Below the pieces are notes generated by a model. The model saw only the letters and a program-made list of their open reading frames with translations. It did not search any database and was not told the DNA's origin. Of a stretch of DNA of 64,000 bases, positions 37,219-45,804 are shown one piece after another; the stretch's first letter is position 1; each line of letters starts with the position of its first letter. Source of the DNA: Pseudomonas sp. UMAB-08 (lineage in GTDB: Bacteria; Pseudomonadota; Gammaproteobacteria; Pseudomonadales; Pseudomonadaceae); contig NZ_LT607420.1 of assembly GCF_900095225.1 (NCBI RefSeq), positions 184,396-248,395 of the forward strand, read 5' to 3'. Position numbers and translations under genes: made by a program.

Positions 37219-37236
37219 AAGGCACCTTGCTGTAAG
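37219..37236 (+). repeat. 18-bp direct repeat, right copy
   Basis: Second copy of AAGGCACCTTGCTGTAAG, 44 bases before the DUF2333 start. Because this gene is core, the copy here is probably the original and the left copy at 36228-36245 a duplication made when the segment was inserted. Confidence 0.8.
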
Positions 37237-37280
37237 GTTGTGGTCGAACCATTGAATTTCGTGATTGAAAGGATATAGCC

Positions 37281-38354
37281 ATGCTGGACTGGAAGAACCG
37301 CGCGGGCCGCGCACAGGACCGTGTCGATGACTCAGCGGTTGGAACCCGCCCCCGAGGCTACTGGGGTGGTGTTTTTTTTAGCCGTGCTCTAGGTGTTCTG
37401 GTCGGCCTGTATTTGCTGGTCACGCTAGTGATCGGCTGGTACTGGAGCCAGGAACCGGCGCTGTTTCCGGTTCAGCAAAACGCGCAGTTGGCCGCTGAGA
37501 GTCAGGGCAAGCAGATGGTGATCGGCTTCACCACCGTCGAAACCCTGAAGACGGTGGCATCGACGCTGCTCGATAAGAGCGGTGGCTATATTTCAAACGA
37601 CCGCTTCCCGCCGGGGCTGTGGCTGGACAACATGCCGAGCTGGGAATATGGCGTTTTGGTCCAGGTGCGGGACATGAGCCGCGCCCTGCGTAAGGACTTT
37701 GCCCGTTCCCAATCCCAGTCGGCGGAAGACGGCGATTTGGCCCGCGCTGAACCGCGCTTCAACTTCGACAACAGAAGCTGGGTGTTGCCGTCGAGTGAAT
37801 CCGAATACCGGGAGGGGATCAAATCGCTGACTCGCTATCAGGATCGCCTGTCCGACCCCAGTCAGAAAAGTGCGCTGTTCTATTCGCGCGCCGATAACCT
37901 GAACAACTGGTTGGGCGACGTCGCCACCCGACTGGGTTCGCTGTCGCAACGACTGTCTGCCAGTGTGGGCCGGGTCAAGCTCAACAGCAGCCTGAAGACC
38001 GAAACGGTCATGCCGGGCCAGGTGCCACAGGTCGATGAAGAAATCGTCGAGACGCCGTGGATGCAGATCGACAATGTGTTCTACGAAGCCCGGGGTCAGG
38101 CGTGGGCGTTGTCGCACCTGCTGCGCGCTATCGAAGTAGACTTTGCCGACGTGTTGGCGAAAAAGAACGCCACGGTCAGTGTGCGTCAGATCATTCGTGA
38201 GCTGGAAGCTTCTCAGGCAGCTGTCTGGAGCCCAATGATTCTCAATGGCAGCGGCTTCGGGGTGTTGGCTAACCACTCGCTGGTCATGGCCAACTATATT
38301 TCCCGGGCCAACGCTGCTGTGATCGACCTGCGCCAACTGCTTTCGCAGGGTTGA
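37281..38354 (+). CDS. DUF2333 family inner-membrane protein
   Basis: 357 residues: one transmembrane helix about 35-55 (ALGVLVGLYLLVTLVIGWYW), then a periplasmic domain with the family features LLDKSGGYISNDRFPPG, LDNMPSWEYGVLVQVRDM and FYSRADNLNNWLGDVATRLG. Function unknown. The order DUF2333-NUDIX-SUI1-speA equals P. aeruginosa PA4842-PA4839, marking the return to core sequence. Confidence 0.88.
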   Translation: MLDWKNRAGRAQDRVDDSAVGTRPRGYWGGVFFSRALGVLVGLYLLVTLVIGWYWSQEPALFPVQQNAQLAAESQGKQMVIGFTTVETLKTVASTLLDKSGGYISNDRFPPGLWLDNMPSWEYGVLVQVRDMSRALRKDFARSQSQSAEDGDLARAEPRFNFDNRSWVLPSSESEYREGIKSLTRYQDRLSDPSQKSALFYSRADNLNNWLGDVATRLGSLSQRLSASVGRVKLNSSLKTETVMPGQVPQVDEEIVETPWMQIDNVFYEARGQAWALSHLLRAIEVDFADVLAKKNATVSVRQIIRELEASQAAVWSPMILNGSGFGVLANHSLVMANYISRANAAVIDLRQLLSQG

Positions 38355-38357
38355 TCG

Positions 38358-38897
38358 ATGTCGTTTTCCTCTCAGGAGGCCGCGCACCGCGCCGCCTCCG
38401 ACGCCGAACAGATCGCCTGGGTCGATGAGCAGGACACACAGCTGGGTTCTATTGAGCGGGCTCAATTACGCGAGCGCGGCCTGATTGGACGTGGCACCTA
38501 TATATTGCTGTTCAACTCTGCCGGGGATTTGTGCGTGCATCGGCGCACCTTGAGCAAGGCTATTTATCCGGGGTATTGGGACGTGGCAGCTGGCGGCATG
38601 GTGCTGGCTGACGAAACCTACGCCGAATCGGCAGCCCGCGAACTGGAGGAAGAGTTGGGCGTCAGTGGCGTATCGCTGAGCGTGCATGAGCATTTCTTCT
38701 TCGATCAACCGGGCAATCGCCTGTGGTGCGCGGTGTTCAGTGCCATCTGGGACGGGCCGCTGACGTTGCAGCCTGAAGAGGTGCTGGAAGCGCGCTTCAT
38801 TCCGGTTGCCGAGGCCTTGAGTGAAACGCTGCACAAGCCTTACTGCCCGGACTCCCTGGCGGCACTGAAGCGTTATTTGGGGCGGACAGGGTCTTAG
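38358..38897 (+). CDS. NUDIX hydrolase
   Basis: 179 residues, 3 bases after the DUF2333 stop, so co-transcribed. The complete Nudix box G-x5-E-x7-RELEEELGV lies in GGMVLADETYAESAARELEE and onward. The preceding YPGYWDVAAGG places it with the isopentenyl-diphosphate isomerase-like/YfcD branch of the superfamily. The substrate cannot be read from sequence. Confidence 0.9.
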   Translation: MSFSSQEAAHRAASDAEQIAWVDEQDTQLGSIERAQLRERGLIGRGTYILLFNSAGDLCVHRRTLSKAIYPGYWDVAAGGMVLADETYAESAARELEEELGVSGVSLSVHEHFFFDQPGNRLWCAVFSAIWDGPLTLQPEEVLEARFIPVAEALSETLHKPYCPDSLAALKRYLGRTGS

Positions 38898-39004
38898 GCG
38901 CAAAAGATCAAGAAATTGGCGCATATTTGCCCTTAGCATCTGCACTTTTTGCCGTTACACTGCGCGACCTTTTCAAACTGGGCCATTATTGGCTCAGTAG
39001 CGCT

Positions 39005-39058
39005 GCCCCTGCCTGAGTGGGGCTTCGCGGTCGGTTACCCGCTACGCCGGAACCGACC
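39005..39058 (+). promoter_or_regulatory. Structured leader of the SUI1 factor gene
   Basis: Two stems upstream of the GTG start at 39089: GCCCC/GGGGC (39005-39009 with 39019-39023) and GGTCGGTT/AACCGACC (39029-39036 with 39051-39058). No T run follows. Self-regulation by a translation factor is possible; the role is inference. Confidence 0.35.
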
Positions 39059-39088
39059 CATCTTTGTCCTCAAACAAGAGGATTGCTG

Positions 39089-39460
39089 GTGGCCAAAAAA
39101 GCCGCATCCTTCGCCGCCTTGGGCGGTCTGGTATTTTCCACCGACGCAGGACGGCATTGCCCCGACTGTCGTCAGCCCGTGGATGCCTGTATCTGCAAAC
39201 AAACCGTTATCCCCGATGGAGATGGCATCGCTCGTGTGCGTCGCGAAAGCAAAGGTCGTGGCGGTAAAACGGTGACGACTGTCACGGGGGTGCCGTTGGC
39301 CGAAGACCCGCTCAAAGAGCTGGCGACTGCGCTCAAACGGCGTTGCGGAACCGGTGGTGCGCTCAAGGACGGGGTGATCGAGATTCAGGGCGATCACGTC
39401 GAACTGCTGTTGGCGGAGCTGGTGAAGCTCGGGATCAAAGCGAAGAAGTCCGGCGGTTAA
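39089..39460 (+). CDS. SUI1/YciH family translation factor
   Basis: 123 residues from GTG 39089 with AAGAGGA upstream; the frame is open further up but that part is leader. A cysteine-containing N-terminal segment (HCPDCRQPVDACICK) is followed by the SUI1/eIF1-like domain: RRESKGRGGKTVTTVTGVPL, LKRRCGTGGALKDGVIEIQG. Bacterial homologues influence start-site fidelity. It precedes speA by 153 bases, matching P. aeruginosa PA4840. Confidence 0.9.
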   Translation: MAKKAASFAALGGLVFSTDAGRHCPDCRQPVDACICKQTVIPDGDGIARVRRESKGRGGKTVTTVTGVPLAEDPLKELATALKRRCGTGGALKDGVIEIQGDHVELLLAELVKLGIKAKKSGG

Positions 39461-39613
39461 GCCTCCACTTCTAAACTCTGTGCCGTGACACGGGTCTACT
39501 CCTCAACGCAGACGGGCGCCTGTCGACACAGTGCCAAATCGTCACTTCCATTCTTTACACTGCGCCAGCCCTGTTGCGGCTGACGCTATTTGACTTCTTT
39601 ATAGGGGACTTCG

Positions 39614-41527
39614 ATGTCCGTACGACGCACACGCAAAGACGATGGCAGCCAATGGACAGTTGCGGACAGCCGCAGTGTTTATGGGATTCGTCATTGGGGA
39701 GCCGGTTATTTTGCAATCAACGACGCCGGCCGCGTTGAAGTTCGCCCCAACGGTCCGAGCAGTGCGCCTATCGATCTGTATGAACAGGTCGACGAGCTGC
39801 GCAAAAGTGGTCTCTCTCTGCCGTTGCTGGTGCGCTTTCCCGACATCCTGCAAGACCGCGTTCGTCAGTTGACCGGCGCGTTCGACGCCAACATCGAACG
39901 CCTGGGCTACCAGAGCAAATACACCGCGCTGTACCCGATCAAGGTCAACCAACAAGAAGCTGTGGTGGAAAGCATCATCGCCACGCAGGACGTCTCCATT
40001 GGTCTGGAAGCCGGTTCCAAGCCGGAACTGATGGCCGTGCTGGCCTTGGCGCCCAAAGGCGGGACCATCGTTTGCAACGGCTACAAGGACCGCGAGTTCA
40101 TCCGTCTGGCATTGATGGGGCAAAAGCTGGGTCACAACGTCTTCATCGTGATCGAGAAAGAATCCGAAGTGGCGCTGGTCATCGACGAGGCTGCGGATCT
40201 CAAGGTCGCGCCACAGATTGGCCTGCGTGTGCGTCTGTCGTCGCTGGCATCAAGCAAATGGGCTGATACCGGCGGTGAGAAATCCAAGTTCGGTTTGTCT
40301 GCAGCGCAGCTGTTGTCCGTGGTCGAGCGTTTCCGCGCGGCCGGCCTGGATCAGGGCGTGCGCCTGTTGCACTTCCACATGGGTTCGCAGATCGCCAACC
40401 TGGCTGACTATCAACACGGGTTCAAAGAGGCGATCCGCTACTACGGCGAACTGCGCAATCTGGGCTTGCCGGTCGACCATATCGACGTGGGCGGCGGCCT
40501 GGGTGTGGACTACGACGGTACTCACTCGCGCAATGCCAGCTCGATCAACTACGACATGGACGATTACGCCGGTGTTGTGGTCGGCATGCTCAAGGAGTTC
40601 TGCGACGAGCAGGAGCTACCACATCCGAACATCTTCTCCGAAAGCGGCCGCTCGCTGACGGCGCATCACGCGATGTTGGTGGTGCAGGTGACTGACGTCG
40701 AAAGGCACAACGACGAAATTCCGAAGATCGCTGACAAGGAAAGCCTGCCGGAAACCGTGCAATGGCTGGTAGACCTGCTCGGGCCGACCGACATCGAGAT
40801 GGTCACCGAAACCTACTGGCGCGCCACGCACTACATGAGTGACATCGCCACGCAGTACGCCGATGGCAAGATCACGCTGGCGCAGAAAGCCTTGGCCGAG
40901 CAGTGCTACTTCGCGGTCTGTCGCCGTCTGCACAACTCGTTGAAGGCGCGTCAGCGTTCGCACCGTCAGGTGCTGGACGAACTCAATGACAAGCTCGCGG
41001 ACAAGTACATCTGCAACTTCTCGGTGTTCCAGAGCCTGCCGGACACCTGGGCGATTGGCCAGGTATTGCCGATTCTGCCGCTGCACCGTCTCGACGAAGA
41101 GCCGAATCGCCGTGCGGTCCTGCAGGATTTGACCTGCGACTCCGACGGCAAGATCAAGCAGTACGTCGACGAACAGAGCATCGAGACCAGCTTGCCGGTG
41201 CATGCGCTCAATGAAGGCGAAGATTATCTGCTGGGGATTTTCCTGGTGGGCGCCTATCAGGAAATTCTCGGTGACATGCACAACCTGTTCGGTGACACCG
41301 ACTCGGTAAACATCTATCAGAAACCGGACGGCAGCGTGTACCACGGGGGCATCGAGACTCACGACACCATCGAGGACATGCTGCGCTACGTGCACTTGTC
41401 TCCGGACGAGCTGATGACGCATTACCGCGACAAGGTTGCCAGCGCCAAGATCAGTCCGCGCGAACGTACCCAGTACCTGGACGCGTTGCGTCTGGGTCTG
41501 ACGCGGTCGTCGTACCTGTCTTCCTGA
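39614..41527 (+). CDS. speA: Biosynthetic arginine decarboxylase SpeA
   Basis: PLP-dependent conversion of arginine to agmatine for putrescine and polyamine synthesis. 637 residues, normal length. The PLP lysine lies in [56 protein letters not shown] and [13 protein letters not shown] are hallmark motifs of the fold-III decarboxylases. Ends at a strong hairpin (41560-41593). Confidence 0.95.
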   Translation: MSVRRTRKDDGSQWTVADSRSVYGIRHWGAGYFAINDAGRVEVRPNGPSSAPIDLYEQVDELRKSGLSLPLLVRFPDILQDRVRQLTGAFDANIERLGYQSKYTALYPIKVNQQEAVVESIIATQDVSIGLEAGSKPELMAVLALAPKGGTIVCNGYKDREFIRLALMGQKLGHNVFIVIEKESEVALVIDEAADLKVAPQIGLRVRLSSLASSKWADTGGEKSKFGLSAAQLLSVVERFRAAGLDQGVRLLHFHMGSQIANLADYQHGFKEAIRYYGELRNLGLPVDHIDVGGGLGVDYDGTHSRNASSINYDMDDYAGVVVGMLKEFCDEQELPHPNIFSESGRSLTAHHAMLVVQVTDVERHNDEIPKIADKESLPETVQWLVDLLGPTDIEMVTETYWRATHYMSDIATQYADGKITLAQKALAEQCYFAVCRRLHNSLKARQRSHRQVLDELNDKLADKYICNFSVFQSLPDTWAIGQVLPILPLHRLDEEPNRRAVLQDLTCDSDGKIKQYVDEQSIETSLPVHALNEGEDYLLGIFLVGAYQEILGDMHNLFGDTDSVNIYQKPDGSVYHGGIETHDTIEDMLRYVHLSPDELMTHYRDKVASAKISPRERTQYLDALRLGLTRSSYLSS

Positions 41528-41559
41528 TCTAACTGCCTGATCGGCGGCGGCTGAGCTGT

Positions 41560-41593
41560 ACACGAACGGGCCCTGAATGTGGCCCGTTCGTGT
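41560..41593 (+). terminator. Probable terminator hairpin after speA
   Basis: ACACGAACGGGCC pairs perfectly with GGCCCGTTCGTGT around an eight-base loop, 32 bases after the speA stop. The following sequence is only mildly T-rich, so termination may be partial. Confidence 0.65.
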
Positions 41594-41718
41594 GTCTGGC
41601 TATCTGTCTGCCTTGTCGTGTTTTTTTGTAGGCTCTTTCCTGTTCTGCGTTCCAGCCCTCTACTCGGAGGGTTCTCTCGGCGAGAATCCCCGGTCGTACC
41701 CAAGTAGAGGAGCCGCCG

Positions 41719-43425
41719 ATGTTGGATCCAGTCACCGAGCCTTTTTTTCGTCTGGATATCCCGAACCTGTCCCACAGGCTCAACGTGCTGTCGTTTACCG
41801 GCACGGAAGCGATCAACCAGCCTTTTGCGTTTGAGCTGGAGGTGGTCAGCGAGTCCTCCGACCTGAACCTGCAAAGCCTGATGTACCGCTCGGCCTGGTT
41901 GAGCTTCGTTGACACTAAAACCGGGATCAACGGGCAGATCCAGGGTGCAGACCAAAGCCGCCGGGGGCCGCATCTCGGCCACTACCGTTTAAGCCTTGGT
42001 CCTCGGCTCGCGTGCCTTGCCGGGCGTTCTAACCTGCGCATCTTTCAAGGCCTGTCAGCCCCGCAAATCATTGCCAGGGTGCTCAAGGAGCATGGCATTC
42101 GCGCCGATGCACACCGTTTTGAACTCAACGGTACGTACCGTGAACGCATGTATTGCGCGCAGCACCACGAGTCGGATTTGCAGTTCGTCCAGCGTCTGTG
42201 TGAAGAAGAGGGCATCTATTACCATTTTCAGCATTCAAAGCGCTGCCATATGTTGGTGTTCGGGGATAGCCAGGGCGGCTTTCGACGTGCGCCGACCTGT
42301 CCTTTTCAGACGGAACCCGCGCAAATAAAGCCCCGCCGGGTCGCGACCGAACGGCATGCCGTTACTCACTTTTCCGTCAGCGCCGCTGACGGCGGGCAGG
42401 ACAGTCGCCGCGCTCTGGAGCAGGCCGAGGGCGAAAGTACGTCGCCTTATCTGGGCGCTGGACTGCTGTTGCCGTTGAGTGGGCATCCGCAAAAAGAGTG
42501 GAATCATCTCTGGCTGCTGACCGAGGTTCAGCACCGGGGTTATCAGCCGCAGGAACTCGATGAGCTGCTGGCCGCTGTCATCAGCGCCGACTCGCCGTAC
42601 AGCAATCATTTCCAGGCGACGCCGTGGGAGGTCGGCTTTCGCCCTTCGCCTGCGGCGGTTCGGCCACCCATGCTGGGTGTGCAGCGCGCGCGGGTGGTGG
42701 GGCCCGTTGTCGATCAGGTTCACTGCGACTCGCTGGGTCGGGTCAATGTGCAGTTCGACTGGGGGCGTCAAGGCGAGGGCGCGCAATACGCCAGTTGTTG
42801 GGTGCCGGTGTCTTCGGTGCTGGTCGGCGAGGGCGATGACGAGAGCGCCCAACCGAGGGTCGGCATGGAGGTGATGGTGAGCTTTATCCACGGCGACCCT
42901 GATCAGCCGGAGATCACCGCGTACTTGCAACGTCAGGATGCAGAGTGCTTTGACCGCGCAGCGGGTGCCCATTCCGAGTCTGTTTCTGAACCTGCCGGGT
43001 CAGACGCGAATGGGGTGCTGCGTGAGGGTGAGCAGATTCTGCGGATGCGCCTCGATCAGCGAACGTTTGTCAGCGAGGGGCAAAAAATCGAATTGTCTGG
43101 CGGGATAACGCTGACGTTCGAAAAAGACAGCGACCTGTTGTTCCGCGTGGGGGGTAGCTCGGTTCATCTGGGGCGTGACGGTTTGAAGCTGAGCAGTGCG
43201 CAGATCATGTTCAACGTGGACCCTGCGCCGCAGTCTGCAGCCGACAAGCTCCGCGATGAAGCCGAGCTGCGCGCGCGCGCCAACGAACTGCTGGAGCTGT
43301 TTCAGGCCAGTCACCCTTTGATCCTCCTGTGTCAGCTGCCTTCGGGCGGAAGTTTTGCCCACTGCCAAAGGACGCCCTGCGCCTGTCGGGCGATGGCGCT
43401 AATCGATGGGGAGGGCGCGCCATGA
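41719..43425 (+). CDS. vgrG: Type VI secretion spike protein VgrG
   Basis: Trimeric T6SS tip protein. 568 residues from ATG 41719, with GAGGAG 6 bases upstream. gp27-like N-terminal part (EPFFRLDIPNLSHRLNVLSF, GLSAPQIIARVLKEHGI, DLQFVQRLCEEEGIYYHFQH) and gp5-like OB fold (RARVVGPVVDQVHCDSLGRV, CWVPVSS, PRVGMEVMVSFIHGDPDQPE). A beta-helical region (KIELSGGITLTFEKDSDLLF) ends in a short helical and cysteine-rich tail (LCQLPSGGSFAHCQRTPCAC). No toxin domain is fused. The stop overlaps the DUF4123 gene. Confidence 0.93.
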   Translation: MLDPVTEPFFRLDIPNLSHRLNVLSFTGTEAINQPFAFELEVVSESSDLNLQSLMYRSAWLSFVDTKTGINGQIQGADQSRRGPHLGHYRLSLGPRLACLAGRSNLRIFQGLSAPQIIARVLKEHGIRADAHRFELNGTYRERMYCAQHHESDLQFVQRLCEEEGIYYHFQHSKRCHMLVFGDSQGGFRRAPTCPFQTEPAQIKPRRVATERHAVTHFSVSAADGGQDSRRALEQAEGESTSPYLGAGLLLPLSGHPQKEWNHLWLLTEVQHRGYQPQELDELLAAVISADSPYSNHFQATPWEVGFRPSPAAVRPPMLGVQRARVVGPVVDQVHCDSLGRVNVQFDWGRQGEGAQYASCWVPVSSVLVGEGDDESAQPRVGMEVMVSFIHGDPDQPEITAYLQRQDAECFDRAAGAHSESVSEPAGSDANGVLREGEQILRMRLDQRTFVSEGQKIELSGGITLTFEKDSDLLFRVGGSSVHLGRDGLKLSSAQIMFNVDPAPQSAADKLRDEAELRARANELLELFQASHPLILLCQLPSGGSFAHCQRTPCACRAMALIDGEGAP

Positions 43426-44228
43426 AAGAATCCGATTTCAACGGCTTTTACGGGCCTCACAATAAATGGCTATTGCTCGATACGCCAAGCGTGCCCGGCC
43501 TGGCCAGTCAGTTCAAAAAACGCTTCGCCCGCACCCGCTACCACGAGCTGTTGGCGGACACGGAGATGCACCTGATCCGCAAACAGGGCCCGCTGCTGGT
43601 GTACCTGAGCCCCGATGAACCCTTTAGCGTTGTCTGCCAGAAGGAGGCAGCAGAATGGCCCGGCCTGACCATTTTTTGCTCGGCGCCCACCGATGAATTG
43701 TTGGCGCACCTGCGCTGCATGCTCACCGTCCGGTTCAGCGATCACTACAAAGGCTTGATCACCTATTACAACGCACAGACCGCCTCCTATTTTTTCGACT
43801 CGATGGACGTTCAGGAGTTGAGTCGCTGGTTGGGGCCGATAGACTCGATCAGTTGGGTCGGCGGCACTTGGGCAGACAAAGCCGATGACTATAAGGACCG
43901 GCTGTACCTGAACAATCCGAAGCTGGAGGTTCCGCCGTTGACGGCCGAACCCCAACTCAGCGTCCAGCAAGAGAAAAAGCTGCAACAGTGCCTGCTGGAA
44001 CGCCATGCGTATTTCTGGAGCGGTGCGACAGACAACAGTTACCGCAAGACCCTGCGCCATCTTCAGGAAGGCCTGCGCCTTGGCTTCAATGATCCGCTGA
44101 TTCTTGATGAATGGCTCGGGTTGAGGGCCAGGTTTCCGACAGCCCCGTTGCCCTCGAACCCGGCAGACGTGGGGCAGCAGGCACGTTTCGACAACGTGCG
44201 TACCTATTGGGAGGGCGGACGGTCGTAG
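43422..44228 (+). CDS. DUF4123 T6SS adaptor (Tap/TEC family)
   Basis: DUF4123 proteins load an effector onto its cognate VgrG. 268 residues from ATG 43422 (MKESDFNGFY), with GGGGAGG upstream; the upstream extension lies inside vgrG. Domain features: KWLLLDTPSVPGLASQFKKR, LLVYLSPDEPF, LRCMLTVRF, ITYYNAQTASYFFDSMDVQE, LGPIDSISWVGG. It overlaps the vgrG stop (ATGA). The next gene is a convergent MATE transporter only 33 bases away, so the expected effector and immunity genes are absent here. Confidence 0.85.
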   Translation: MKESDFNGFYGPHNKWLLLDTPSVPGLASQFKKRFARTRYHELLADTEMHLIRKQGPLLVYLSPDEPFSVVCQKEAAEWPGLTIFCSAPTDELLAHLRCMLTVRFSDHYKGLITYYNAQTASYFFDSMDVQELSRWLGPIDSISWVGGTWADKADDYKDRLYLNNPKLEVPPLTAEPQLSVQQEKKLQQCLLERHAYFWSGATDNSYRKTLRHLQEGLRLGFNDPLILDEWLGLRARFPTAPLPSNPADVGQQARFDNVRTYWEGGRS

Positions 44229-44261
44229 TTTTACGGGCGCGGTCAGCTCAAGGAGTGGGGG

Positions 44262-45611
44262 TCAATGTCCGGTGCTGGAAAACCAGCTATTGCTGCGGTT
44301 CAGGCGCCTGGCGAGTATGCCCAGCGTCGCGCCGCGCAGCAGCATGAACACCATGAACGTCAGCCACAGTCCATGATTGCCCAGGCCTTGGGCGAACCAG
44401 GCCATCGGCGCCACGAGCACCACGCTGAGCACCATGGCATTGCGCATCTCCCGCGCACGGGTCGCGCCGATGAACAGGCCATCGAGCAGGTAGCTCCAGA
44501 CCGCAACCAGCGGCAGAGCAGCCAGATAGGGCAAGTAGATAAAAGCGGTCTCACGCACGGCCGGGATATCGGTCTGCATCTGGATAAACAGATGCCCGGC
44601 GAACATGAACACCACCGCGAACGCGACGCTGGCGAGCAGTGACCAACTGGCGGCAACCGTCAGCGAACGGCGCAGCGCGGCTCGGTCATGGGCGCCAATG
44701 GCGTGACCACACAAGGCTTCCACGGCATGGGCCAGCCCGTCCAGTGCATGAGCGGTGAGCAGCAGGCCATTGAGCAGCAACGCGTTGGCGGCCACCGTGG
44801 CGTCACCCAATCGGGCTCCTTGTACTGTGATCAGGAAAAATACCGATTGCAGCGCCAGGCTGCGAATGAAGATGTCACGGTTGACCGCCAACAGTGGCCG
44901 CCAGCTCTGCCACAAGGCGAGTACCGCCCACGCGACCTTGCCGGGGTAGGCACGCAGTGCTTGTTGGGTCAGCGCCAGGCCGAGCAGGGCGCCGGTCCAT
45001 TCAGCCAGCACCGAGGCCCGCGCTGAACCGACCACGCCCCACTCCAGGCCAATCACGAACCACAGATTGAGGGCGATGTTCACCAGGTTGGTGGTCAACA
45101 GAATCGCCAGCGGGGCACGGGCGTTCTGGGTGCCGAGAAACCAGCCGACCAGCGCGTAACTGGCCAGTGCAGCAGGCAGGCCAAACAGGCGGGTGTGGAA
45201 AAAATCCAGGGTCAGTTGCTTGAGGTCGGCCGAGGGCTGCATCAGGCTCAGCGCCAGTTGGCTGAACGGTAAGGCGAAGACGCCGAGCACCAGCGCCAGC
45301 AGCACGGCCAGCAGCAACCCTTGCAACAGGATTTGCCGCAGCGCTGCTCCATCGCTGCGCCCGGCAGCCTGTGCGGCAAACCCCGTGGTGCCCATGCGCA
45401 GAAAACCCATGGCCCAGGCGAGGAAGGTGTACAGGCTGGCACCCACTGCGACTGCGCCCAGTTGATGGGCATGCGGCAGATGGCCGATCACCGCACTGTC
45501 GACCAATGCCACCAATGGCACGGAAATATTGGACAGAATCATCGGTCCCGCCAGCGCCCAGACCCGGCGATGGGTAGGGCGGTCGCGCCAATCGTTCAGC
45601 AGTGTCGACAT
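44262..45611 (-). CDS. MATE family efflux transporter (DinF-like)
   Basis: 449 residues with twelve hydrophobic helices. Starts RVWALAGPMILSNISVPLVA, with LVDSAVIGHLPHAHQLGAVA typical of the DinF branch of MATE multidrug/Na+ or H+ antiporters. The start has GGGAGC 5 bases upstream. It converges with the DUF4123 gene and is divergent from the macroglobulin gene across 193 bases. Substrates unknown. Confidence 0.9.
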   Translation of the reverse strand: MSTLLNDWRDRPTHRRVWALAGPMILSNISVPLVALVDSAVIGHLPHAHQLGAVAVGASLYTFLAWAMGFLRMGTTGFAAQAAGRSDGAALRQILLQGLLLAVLLALVLGVFALPFSQLALSLMQPSADLKQLTLDFFHTRLFGLPAALASYALVGWFLGTQNARAPLAILLTTNLVNIALNLWFVIGLEWGVVGSARASVLAEWTGALLGLALTQQALRAYPGKVAWAVLALWQSWRPLLAVNRDIFIRSLALQSVFFLITVQGARLGDATVAANALLLNGLLLTAHALDGLAHAVEALCGHAIGAHDRAALRRSLTVAASWSLLASVAFAVVFMFAGHLFIQMQTDIPAVRETAFIYLPYLAALPLVAVWSYLLDGLFIGATRAREMRNAMVLSVVLVAPMAWFAQGLGNHGLWLTFMVFMLLRGATLGILARRLNRSNSWFSSTGH

Positions 45612-45804
45612 GAAAGCTCCCTGGAAGGCAGGCAGTGTAGCAATCCGAGAGGTTTATGCGAATCAAACTCGTTCCCGACTCTGGCAGAAGGCTGAACTGG
45701 ACCTTGTTTTGCTGCGCAACATCGCGGTAACACCTATAGGTGGGCTCCGGTGACGCGGTTGCTCTATAGTTCACCCTCTCACTACCGCTGCCGATGAGTG
45801 ACCC

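Noticed and set aside
45731..45742. Perfect 12-base palindrome CACCTATAGGTG between the MATE and yfhM genes
   Set aside because: Short enough to be REP debris or chance; no second site or regulator supports calling it an operator.
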